Part shown: in pieces, positions 9,601-16,040 of the stretch
Layout: every line of letters starts with the position of its first letter
How positions within the stretch are numbered: the first letter of the stretch is position 1
Source: JACVRW01 sp963734365
GTDB taxonomy: Bacteria > Actinomycetota > Thermoleophilia > Solirubrobacterales > Thermoleophilaceae
Length of the DNA: 64,000 nt
Reading direction: 5' to 3'
Assembly (NCBI GenBank): GCA_963734365.1
Contig: CAVTGV010000004.1
Span: forward strand, 992,001 to 1,056,000
Translations under genes and position numbers: made by a program
Notes under the pieces: generated by a model
Told to the model about the DNA's origin: nothing
What the model saw: only the letters and a program-made list of their open reading frames with translations
Databases searched by the model: none

Positions 9601-12600
9601 CACCACCAACTCCGGCACCCACGTGGGCCACCTGTGGTCGGCCACCGGCAGCATGCTCGCCGAGGCCACCTTCTCGAACGAGACTCCACGCGGCTGGCAG
9701 GAGGTCACTCTGTCGAGCCCGGTGAGCGTGACCGCCGGCACCACCTACGTGGCCTCCTACCACGCCCCCAACGGGAATTACGCCTGGAACAGCGGCTTCT
9801 TCGCGAGCGCCGGCGTGGACAACCCACCGTTGCGCGCGCTGGCCAACAGCGACGAGGGCGGCAACGGCGTGTACGCCTACGGGCCCAGCCGCAGCTTCCC
9901 GAACAACAACTGGCAGTCGACCAACTACTGGGTGGACGTGGTCTTCCAGGGCAGCGGCGGCGGAGGCGACACCACGCCGCCGACCATCACGACGCTCGCG
10001 CCCCAGAACGGCGCCACCGGCGTGAGCGCCGGCTCGAACGTCACCGCGAGCTTCAACGAGCCGATGAGCGCCGCCAGCATCAGCGGCACCACGTTCGAGC
10101 TGCGCGGCCCGGGCGGGGCGCTCGTGAACGCCGACGTGAGCTACACGGCCGGCTCACGCACCGCCGTGCTCGATCCGGCCAACCAGCTGAGCGACTCCAC
10201 CACCTACACCGCGACGGTCAAGGGTGGCTCGAGCGGCGTCAAGGACTCGGCCGGCAACGCGCTGGCCGCGGACCGCACCTGGACCTTCACGACGGCCGAT
10301 CCGCCGCCTCCGCCGCCCGACGACGGCCCCGGTGGGCCGATCCTCGGCATCAGCAAGTCGAGCAATCCGTTCTCGCGCTACTACGCGGAGATCCTGCGCA
10401 ACGAAGGTCTCAACGAGTTCTCCACCAAGGACATCACCACCGTCACCCCGGCTGTGCTGTCGGGCTATGACGTGGTGGTCCTCGGCGAGATGAGCCTCAC
10501 CGCGGCCCAGGTGACGATGCTCACCGACTGGGTCAACGCCGGCGGCAACCTGATCGCCATGCGGCCCGACAAGCAGCTGGCGGGCCTGCTCGGACTGCTC
10601 GACGCCTCCGCGACCCTGCAGGACGCCTACCTGAAGGTGGACACCTCCAAGGCGCCGGGCGCGGGAATCGTCGACCAGACGATGCAGTACCACGGAGGCG
10701 CGGACCGCTACGTCGCCAACGGGGCGACCACTGTGGCCACGCTGTTCTCGGGCTCGGGCACCGCCACCAGCAACCCGGCGGTCACCGTCCGCGACGTCGG
10801 TTCCAACGGCGGTCAGGCGGCGGCCTTCACCTTCGACCTCGCCAAGTCGGTGGTCTATACGCGCCAGGGCAATCCCGCCTGGGAGAACCAGGAGCGCGAC
10901 GGGGTCACGCCGATTCGGTCCGACGACCTGTTCTTCGGCGGCAGCCAGTCCAACTGGGTCGACCTGAGCAAGGTGGCCATTCCGAGCGCCGACGAGCAGC
11001 AACGGCTGCTCGCCAACCTGATCGGTCACGTCAACCAGGACAAGAAGCCGCTGCCCCGCTTCTGGTACTTCCCCCGTGGCGAGAAGGCGGTGGTGGTCAT
11101 GACCGGCGACGACCACGGCAACAACGGCACCGCAGGACGCTTCAACCAGTACAAGCAGCTCAGCCCCGCGGGCTGCAACGTCGCCCAGTGGGAGTGCATC
11201 CGCAGCAGCTCGTACATGTTCCCGAGCACGCCGATGTCCAACACCGCGGCGGCCGGCTTCGAGGCGGACGGCTTCGAGCTCGGCGTCCACCTCAACACGG
11301 GCTGCTCGGACTGGTCGGGTCGGGGCGAGCTCGAGGACTACTACTCGACCCAGCTGGGAGAGTTCCGGACCGAGTTCCCGAGCCTGCCGCCGCAGACCAC
11401 GCACCGCACCCACTGCATCACCTGGGGCGACTGGGCCACTCAGCCCAAGGTCGAGGCCGCCAACGGCATACGGCTCGACACCAACTACTACTACTGGCCG
11501 CCGGCCTGGGTGGCCAACGTCCCGGGCATGTTCACCGGCTCGGGCATGCCCATGCGCTTCGCCGATCTCGACGGCAGCATGATCGACGTCTACCAGGCCA
11601 CCACCCAGATGACCGACGAGTCCGGTCAGGACTACCCCTTCACCCCGAACACCCTGCTCGACCGCGCGCTGGGGCCGCAGGGCTACTACGGCGCCTTCAC
11701 GGCAAACCTGCACACCGACCAGAACACGACCCCCGAGTCCGACGCGACCGTCCAGTCGGCGATCAACCACGGCGTGCCGGTGGTGTCAGGCGAGCAGATG
11801 CTCACGTGGCTTGACGGGCGCAACAGCTCCTCGTTCGGATCGATCAACTGGAGCGCCGGCACGCTGACCTTCGCCGTCAACGCCGCCAGCGGCTCGACGG
11901 GGCTGCAGGGGATGCTCCCGCTGCGCTCGGGCAACCGGACGCTGAACGCGATCACCCGCGGCGGCAGCGGCGTGAGCTTCACCACCGAGACGATCAAGGG
12001 CGTCGAGTACGCGCTGTTCAGCGCCGCCGCCGGCAGCTATTCGGCCAACTACGCGGTCAACGTCCCACCGCCGCCCGACACGACCCCGCCGGCGATCTCG
12101 TCGGTGGCGGCCACGGCCAACACGAACGGGACCGCCACGGTCACCTGGGCCACGAACGAGGCGTCGAACTCGCGCGTGGACTTCGGAACTGCGCCGGACA
12201 ACCTGAGCCAGAACGCCTCGGATGCCGCCAACGTGACCTCTCACAGCATTCAGCTGAGCGGACTCACTCCGGGCGCCACCTACCACTACCGCGTTCGCTC
12301 GGCGGATGCGGCCGGTAACGCGGCCCAGTCCCCGGCGCCACCGGCCACGCCGGCCAACTTCCGCGTGCCCCAGGCGGTCGACGTGGCGCCCAACGCCACC
12401 GTGATCGAGACCGGCACGGCCGGCGGCGGCACGTTCGCTTCGCTCAGCGCCGACGACAACGTCTTCTACAACGTCAACTCGACGCTCACCGGCACGCGCA
12501 CGAGCTCCTGGTACGGCAGCTTCACCGGCGTGGCGAACGGACTGAGCAACCTGCGGGCCAACTACCGCGGCCGCAACTCGGTGTCGTGCACCCAGACCGT

Positions 12601-12820
12601 GCACATCTGGCGCTGGACCACCAGCACCTGGGTCCAGCTCGACTCCCGCGCGGTCGGCACCACCGAGGTCGCGCTGCTGAACCTCACGCCCACCGGGGCG
12701 GCGGCCGACTACGTGAGCGGCACGACCGGCGACGGCGAGGTACGCGTGCGCGTCCGCTGCACCCGCGCGACGAACTTCGCCTCGAACGGCGACCTGCTGC
12801 GCATCAGCTTCGTGCGGTAG
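6665..12820 (+). CDS. Giant secreted multidomain protein: DMF-amidase-like, DUF4082, Ig-like, deacetylase-like, FN3
   Basis: 2051 residues from a GTG. A signal peptide with hydrophobic core at ~21-37 ends in 'APAAAAP', cleavage near residue 45. Approximate order: N,N-dimethylformamidase beta-subunit-like catalytic fold 50-540 ('MGWYGGSGARK', 'SVGHDEYWS'); Ig-like 547-645; DUF4082-like 645-812; SbsA-type Ig (Big_5) 815-928; second DUF4082-like 932-1098; second Big_5 1100-1215; a glutamine-amidotransferase-like flavodoxin-type region 1222-1458; polysaccharide-deacetylase-like region 1458-1718 with 'TGDDHG' and 'HRTH', which resemble NodB metal ligands; FN3 1801-1902; a C-terminal beta domain. 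The two DUF4082/Big_5 units are near-duplicates, so internal duplication is evident. Expected outside the membrane, probably acting on or binding the surface glycan. Activity is not established. Confidence 0.8.
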   Translation: MPSLIGAHGLAELAGSVVRRAPLLLGVLTVIVTALGFTPAPAAAAPCDAPIQSQVACENTKPGNPASEWDVSGSGDPNIQGFTTDISADQGQTVQFKIDSVTSLYRLDIYRMGWYGGSGARKVATVRPLTGTPQQPACLTNAATGLVDCGNWSQSASWTVPADAVSGIYFAKLVREDAGGGSSHVMFVVRDDDGASELLFQTSDTTWQAYNRYGGNSLYTGGPGTGPGRAYKVSYNRPFTTRGYAPEDWVFNAEYPMVRWLERNGYDMSYSTGVDGQRRGAELLEHETVMSVGHDEYWSGGQRANFEAARAAGVNLAFFSGNEVFWKTRWEPSIDSSATANRTLVSYKETHAGAKIDPQPGVWTGTWRDPRFSPPADGGRPENALTGQLFMVNDGATTSIRVPSDDGKMRLWRNTSVASLGAGQEAVLPDGTLGYEWDEDPDNGFRPAGSVRMSSTTVNPAPVLTDNGSNFGSGVANHHLTLYKASSGALVFGAGTVQWSWGLDNQHDRGSAAADSRMQQATANLFSDMGAQPSTLQAGLVAPVRSTDTTAPNSTITSPANGAALAGGQQVTITGTASDTGGGVVGAVEVSVDGGTTWRMANGRGNWTFNWTPSGSGTWNIRSRAVDDSANRETASAGISGTVGPRTCPCSIWDGSTVPANEVEPNDHAAVELGVKFRPNVDGRITGLRFYKGTTNTGTHVGHLWSRTGTMLAEATFTGETARGWQQVSLSSPVNVTAGTTYVASYHAPVGQYAWNRSYFESSGFESGPLRALAQGEDGGNGVYGYGPSRTFPSNTYLSENYWVDVVFENGGGAPDTTPPTVTGVSPAAGATGVSSGANVTATFSEPMNASTVTSSTVELRGPAGGLVSAGVTYDPTTRTATLDPAGALANSTEYTATVKSGAGGVKDQAGNALASDRTWSFTTAQAPPPGGGCPCSIWPSTTVPANEAQTGDTSAVELGVKFRPQENGQITGLRFYKGTTNSGTHVGHLWSATGSMLAEATFSNETPRGWQEVTLSSPVSVTAGTTYVASYHAPNGNYAWNSGFFASAGVDNPPLRALANSDEGGNGVYAYGPSRSFPNNNWQSTNYWVDVVFQGSGGGGDTTPPTITTLAPQNGATGVSAGSNVTASFNEPMSAASISGTTFELRGPGGALVNADVSYTAGSRTAVLDPANQLSDSTTYTATVKGGSSGVKDSAGNALAADRTWTFTTADPPPPPPDDGPGGPILGISKSSNPFSRYYAEILRNEGLNEFSTKDITTVTPAVLSGYDVVVLGEMSLTAAQVTMLTDWVNAGGNLIAMRPDKQLAGLLGLLDASATLQDAYLKVDTSKAPGAGIVDQTMQYHGGADRYVANGATTVATLFSGSGTATSNPAVTVRDVGSNGGQAAAFTFDLAKSVVYTRQGNPAWENQERDGVTPIRSDDLFFGGSQSNWVDLSKVAIPSADEQQRLLANLIGHVNQDKKPLPRFWYFPRGEKAVVVMTGDDHGNNGTAGRFNQYKQLSPAGCNVAQWECIRSSSYMFPSTPMSNTAAAGFEADGFELGVHLNTGCSDWSGRGELEDYYSTQLGEFRTEFPSLPPQTTHRTHCITWGDWATQPKVEAANGIRLDTNYYYWPPAWVANVPGMFTGSGMPMRFADLDGSMIDVYQATTQMTDESGQDYPFTPNTLLDRALGPQGYYGAFTANLHTDQNTTPESDATVQSAINHGVPVVSGEQMLTWLDGRNSSSFGSINWSAGTLTFAVNAASGSTGLQGMLPLRSGNRTLNAITRGGSGVSFTTETIKGVEYALFSAAAGSYSANYAVNVPPPPDTTPPAISSVAATANTNGTATVTWATNEASNSRVDFGTAPDNLSQNASDAANVTSHSIQLSGLTPGATYHYRVRSADAAGNAAQSPAPPATPANFRVPQAVDVAPNATVIETGTAGGGTFASLSADDNVFYNVNSTLTGTRTSSWYGSFTGVANGLSNLRANYRGRNSVSCTQTVHIWRWTTSTWVQLDSRAVGTTEVALLNLTPTGAAADYVSGTTGDGEVRVRVRCTRATNFASNGDLLRISFVR

Positions 12821-12830
12821 TTGCCAGCGG

Positions 12831-12957
12831 CGCTCCGCCCGTGCGTGCGCGGTGGTCCGGCGGGTGGTCCGTTCTGCTGGGAAGGGGTGAGGGCGATCGC
12901 GGCCGATCGAGAGGATCTGTGACGCCTTACCCGTCGCATAGACGGAGAAGGCGTCAC
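12831..12957. repeat. Imperfect repeat unit, copy 1, ending in a hairpin
   Basis: Begins with a 20-base GC block (from 12831) that recurs from 13040, followed by shared pieces 'ctgctggg', 'gggcgatcgc' and 'gatcgagagga', then a perfect 10-bp stem: 12919-12928 pairs with 12948-12957, with a further 5-bp inner stem (12931-12935 with 12941-12945). Copy 2 shares the left part, but its closing stem has an unrelated sequence. Could be a structured RNA, a mobile REP-like element, or terminators captured after a duplication. Confidence 0.6.
12919..12957. terminator. Hairpin, probable terminator after the giant secreted protein
   Basis: A perfect 10-bp stem plus an inner 5-bp stem with a 5-base loop, 98 bases past the stop at 12820. 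There is no T-run, as is usual in high-GC actinobacteria. The symmetric stem could stop transcription from either side. Confidence 0.45.
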
Positions 12958-13039
12958 GCGCTCAGCAGGAAGGTGGGACCCAGCCCCTTACCAGCCCATC
13001 GGACCACGTCGCGGGCGGCCGCGCCGGGCCTGAGCGGAG

Positions 13040-13163
13040 CGCTCCGCCCGTGCGTGCGCGCTGGTCGGCACGTGGTCTGTCCTGCTGGGGAAGGGCGCCC
13101 GGGCGATCGCTGATCGATCGAGAGGAATGTTTGCCCCCGTATAGGTGCACAACGTTCCTCTCG
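13040..13163. repeat. Imperfect repeat unit, copy 2, ending in a hairpin
   Basis: Starts with the same 20-base GC block as copy 1, 209 bases further on. It closes with a 9-bp perfect stem (13119-13127 with 13155-13163) extended inward by a G-T pair and several more base pairs with one bulge. In this copy the shared 'gatcgagagga' block forms part of the stem, whereas in copy 1 it lies outside, so the two copies do not fold identically. Confidence 0.6.
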
Positions 13164-13201
13164 ACGCATGACCCGAGCGGAGCGCATCCGCGCCCCCTCA
13201 G

Positions 13202-13681
13202 TCAGCCCAACGGCCTCGCCGGGTTGCCGACCACTGTGGCTCCCGGCGCCACGTCCTTCGTGACCACCGCCCCCGCGCCCACGAGCGCGCCCGCGCCGAT
13301 GCGGACACCGCCCAGGATCGTGGCACCGGAGCCGATCGAAGCCTCGTCCTCGACCACGGTCGGGGCCAGCTCCCAGTCGTCCTCGGTCTGGAGCCCTCCG
13401 CCCCCGCTCGTGGCCCGCGGCCGGCGATCGTTGATGAACATCACGCCGTGCCCGACGAATACGCGGTCGCCGATGCTCACGCCGTCACAGACGAAGGAAT
13501 GGCTCTGGATCTTGCAGCGCTCCCCTATGCGGGCTCCGCGCTGCACCTCCACGAAGGTTCCTATGCGGCTGCCCGAGCCGATCCGGCAGCCGTAGAGGTT
13601 GGTGAACGAGTAGACGGTTACGTCATCGCCGAACTCGACGTCGTTGATCAGCCGGTGTGGAGCGTCATTTCGAGGTGCCAC
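13202..13681 (-). CDS. Left-handed beta-helix acyl/acetyltransferase (WlbB/WbpD-like)
   Basis: 159 residues made almost entirely of hexapeptide repeats, for example 'CRIGSGSRIGTFVEVQ', 'ARIGERCKIQSH' and 'ASIGSGATILGGVRIGAGA', ending in 'VVGNPARPLG', the standard end of LbH acetyltransferases. The 'GHGVMFINDRRPRAT' segment with its His is typical of the sugar-nucleotide N-acetyltransferase subgroup that works after a DegT aminotransferase. Probably trimeric, using acetyl-CoA to acetylate an amino-sugar nucleotide. It is on the opposite strand to the rest of the glycan locus and shares a 104-base divergent promoter region with the next gene. Confidence 0.85.
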   Translation of the reverse strand: MAPRNDAPHRLINDVEFGDDVTVYSFTNLYGCRIGSGSRIGTFVEVQRGARIGERCKIQSHSFVCDGVSIGDRVFVGHGVMFINDRRPRATSGGGGLQTEDDWELAPTVVEDEASIGSGATILGGVRIGAGALVGAGAVVTKDVAPGATVVGNPARPLG

Positions 13682-13785
13682 TCCGAAACAACGAAGCGTG
13701 AACGGCTGCGCTCACGGTACGAAGTTCAGACCCCATTGAGAGCAAAACGCGCTAGATCCGTTTACGCAGGCGCGTTCTGTAAGCA

Positions 13786-14799
13786 ATGGTCGAAAAGGCG
13801 ATAGTCGTAGCCGCCCAGCCCACCAACCTGCTGCCGGTGGCCAACAGCCCCCTCGCGATCCACGCCCTGGCGGCCCTCTCGCAGGCGGGCGTGACCAGCG
13901 CCGCCGTGACGGTCAAGCCCGAGTTCCGAGCTCAGCTCGAGCACGAGCTGAGCCAGCACGGGTCCCTCGACACCGAGATCACGTGCGTCGAGCAGCGCGA
14001 CGGGGATCCCTTCCCCGCTGTGCTCGCGGATCTGGGCAGCTTCGTGGGCAGCGATCCCTTCGTCCTTCACCTCGCCGACAGCCTCAACCGCGACTGCCTG
14101 AGCTCCCTGATCGACGCCCCCGGCGCAGACCACGACTCCACCGTGCTGGTGCAGGACACGGTCGCGGACGACGGCGTGGTCGACCTCGCCCGCCGGCGCG
14201 CCGGCGGCTCGCCGGACGAGGACGAGCAGTTCGCCGCCGGCGTCTGGGTTCTGGGCCCCGCGGCACTCGACGCCCTCTGCGAGGCGCCCAGCTCGGGCAG
14301 CGCCGAGCTCGATGTGAACCGCGCCGTCCGCCGCCTGACCGACCTGGGTGGGCGGGTGTGGGCCCGGCCGGTGAGCGAGTGGTGGCGCTTCCGCGAGCGG
14401 CCGGGCGCCCTGCTCGACGCCAACCGCTTCGTGCTCAGTGCGTTGAAGCCCCAGCCGGTGGAGGCGGACCTGACCGACTCGCGGATCCAGGGTCCCGTGT
14501 CGATCCACCCCTCGGCCCGCCTCGAATCGAGCATCGTGCGCGGTCCGGCGGTGATCGCCGCCGGCGCCCATCTACGCCAGGCTTACGTCGGTCCGTATAC
14601 GTCGATCGGCGAGGACGTGCTCATCGAGGGAGCCGAGATCGAGCACTCGATCATTCTCGCCGGCGCGTCGATCACCCACCTCGGAGGCCGTCTCGAGGCG
14701 AGCGTCGTGGGCCCCAGGGCTCGGATCTTTCGCGATTTCCGGCTGCCCAAGGCGATGAGGCTGAACATCGGCGAAGGCGCCGAGGTTTCGCTCGCCTGA
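13786..14799 (+). CDS. Nucleotidyltransferase-like protein with beta-helix tail; nucleotide-binding loop missing
   Basis: 337 residues. The body resembles glucose-1-phosphate thymidylyl/uridylyltransferases (RmlA-long/GlmU type): 'LLPVANSPLAIHALAALSQAG' near residue 14 matches the region after the signature loop, 'FVLHLADSLN' near residue 97 matches the 'GDN' strand, and a left-handed beta-helix begins near residue 230. However, the N-terminus runs 'AIVVAAQPTNLLPVAN', lacking the GxGTRLRPLT loop and the following Lys that grip the nucleotide triphosphate. Either it is a degenerate, non-catalytic relative or it has a different role such as regulation. The start at 13786 is the first plausible one, and no upstream in-frame sequence restores the loop. 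Confidence 0.7.
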   Translation: MVEKAIVVAAQPTNLLPVANSPLAIHALAALSQAGVTSAAVTVKPEFRAQLEHELSQHGSLDTEITCVEQRDGDPFPAVLADLGSFVGSDPFVLHLADSLNRDCLSSLIDAPGADHDSTVLVQDTVADDGVVDLARRRAGGSPDEDEQFAAGVWVLGPAALDALCEAPSSGSAELDVNRAVRRLTDLGGRVWARPVSEWWRFRERPGALLDANRFVLSALKPQPVEADLTDSRIQGPVSIHPSARLESSIVRGPAVIAAGAHLRQAYVGPYTSIGEDVLIEGAEIEHSIILAGASITHLGGRLEASVVGPRARIFRDFRLPKAMRLNIGEGAEVSLA

Positions 14800-15000
14800 G
14801 CTTCTGCACGAACTCCTGGGCCCAAACGCTGCGGGAGCCTCGGACGGGGTAGCGCAGAGGTACGAGAAACGTCTTAGTTGCCGCTCCCCGCGGAAAAAAC
14901 TGGGGTAGCGCCCCTAGTGCGGCAAACGGCGGTCGAGCTTAGGGTCGGTGAATCCCCTGAACGACTGACGCGCCCCTCAGCGCCCTCTTGGAAGGACTCG

Positions 15001-15585
15001 ATGACCACACGTTTCACCCGGACGGACGACCCGAGCAAGGACACGGCACTGGTGAGCCAGGCCGTTGCCCGCGCGAAGGAAGGCGACCAGAGCGCCCTTC
15101 ACTTTCTGTACGTGCGCTTCGCCGACGACGTCTGCGGCTACGTGCGCAGCATCGTGCGTGATCACCACGAGGCCGAGGACATCACGCAGAACGTGTTCGC
15201 CAAGCTGATGACGGCGATCCACCGCTACGAACAGCGCGAGGTGCCGTTCGCCGCCTGGATCCTGAGGGTGGCGCGCAACGTGGCCCTCGACCACATCCGT
15301 GCGCGCCGGCAGATCCCGTTCGAGGAAGTGCGCGTGGACGACAACGGCCACGAGCAGATCGGCTTTGAGCGCTCCCAGTGCCTGCGCGACGCTCTGCGCC
15401 GGCTGCCGGCCGAGCAGCGCGAGGTGCTCGTCCTTCGTCACATCGCCGGGCTCTCCCCCGGCGAGATCGCTGAGCGCCTCGGCAAGACCGAGGGCTCGGT
15501 GCACGGCCTGCATCACCGCGGCCGCGGAGCGCTGCAGGAGGCGCTGCGCGAGCTCGAGGCCGCGCCCGTGGTCGCCACCGGCTGA
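15001..15585 (+). CDS. RNA polymerase sigma factor, sigma-70 family (ECF-type)
   Basis: 194 residues from the ATG at 15001, preceded by a GGAAGGA ribosome site. The frame stays open upstream, but that part looks non-coding. Sigma region 2: 'LYVRFADDVCGYVRSIVRDHHEAEDITQNVF' covers ~36-66 (quoted in part), with a typical DxxQ-type core-binding segment. Region 4: 'LPAEQREVLVLRHIAGLSP' near 140, followed by a helix-turn-helix. It directs polymerase to a subset of promoters. The ~200-base leader (14800-15000) has two 'ggggtagcgc' stretches (about 14846 and 14902), which might be part of an autoregulatory promoter. No anti-sigma gene is adjacent, and the gene converges on its neighbour with a 19-base gap. 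Confidence 0.9.
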   Translation: MTTRFTRTDDPSKDTALVSQAVARAKEGDQSALHFLYVRFADDVCGYVRSIVRDHHEAEDITQNVFAKLMTAIHRYEQREVPFAAWILRVARNVALDHIRARRQIPFEEVRVDDNGHEQIGFERSQCLRDALRRLPAEQREVLVLRHIAGLSPGEIAERLGKTEGSVHGLHHRGRGALQEALRELEAAPVVATG

Positions 15586-15604
15586 CCTGCCGTCAGCGCC
15601 CGCT

Positions 15605-15988
15605 TCAGTCGAGCTGCGCCGCGATCCGGACCGCCACGCGGCCGGAGTCGAGATCGGCGATAAGCGACAGCACCGCGTGCTCGAGCAGACGCTCGAGCGT
15701 CACGCCCTCCAGCCCGCATTCGAGCTCGAGGGCTTCCCAGGCCTCGGCCGGCAGGGCCACCACGACCTCCAGGTCGTCGCCCCCCGGCTCCTCTTGAAAC
15801 GGCGGCGGGCTGCTGCCCGGCCGCCGCGGCACGTCCCGCTCGAGATGGTGCTCCACTGCGCACTGCACGAAGTGCGAATGTGAGATGCCGTGACGGTCCG
15901 CCAGCGTCTCCACGGCCTCACGACCGAAGCCGTGAAGGGGCAGCGCGAGCTTGCGGCTGACCGACTGCTTGTTGTGTAGGAGGTCCAC
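15605..15988 (-). CDS. Small protein of unknown function, paralogue of the 18930-19301 product
   Basis: 127 residues. Two helical blocks, 'REAVETLADRHGISHSHFVQ' near residue 23 and 'AWEALELECGLEGVTLERLL' near residue 83, are joined by a Pro/Gly linker. It ends 'LSLIADLDSGRVAVRI'. The other small protein flanking the LuxR regulator shares this layout and ends 'FFLADLDSGRLAGKL', so the two are paralogues. The helical blocks resemble ribbon-helix-helix DNA-binding proteins, but no defining motif is certain. It is downstream of the regulator, 52 bases away, on the same strand, so possibly one transcript. Confidence 0.65.
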   Translation of the reverse strand: MDLLHNKQSVSRKLALPLHGFGREAVETLADRHGISHSHFVQCAVEHHLERDVPRRPGSSPPPFQEEPGGDDLEVVVALPAEAWEALELECGLEGVTLERLLEHAVLSLIADLDSGRVAVRIAAQLD

Positions 15989-16040
15989 TTCCGGTCCTAT
16001 CGGACCGGTCAGCGCGGATCTTTAGCCCGGCGGCGAAACC

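Larger units (their letters stand above)
12821..13201. other. 381-base intergenic tract with two repeat units and hairpins
   Basis: No convincing gene: short frames here lack family motifs and run through the repeats. It contains both repeat units, the palindrome 'gcggagcgctccgc' at about 13034-13047, and ends 1 base before the convergent acetyltransferase stop. It probably serves as a terminator zone between the converging transcripts, with the repeats unexplained. Confidence 0.6.

Noticed and set aside
13050..13595. A 181-codon + frame opposite the beta-helix acetyltransferase
   Set aside because: It lies antisense to clear hexapeptide repeats and has only Pro/Thr/Ser-rich sequence.
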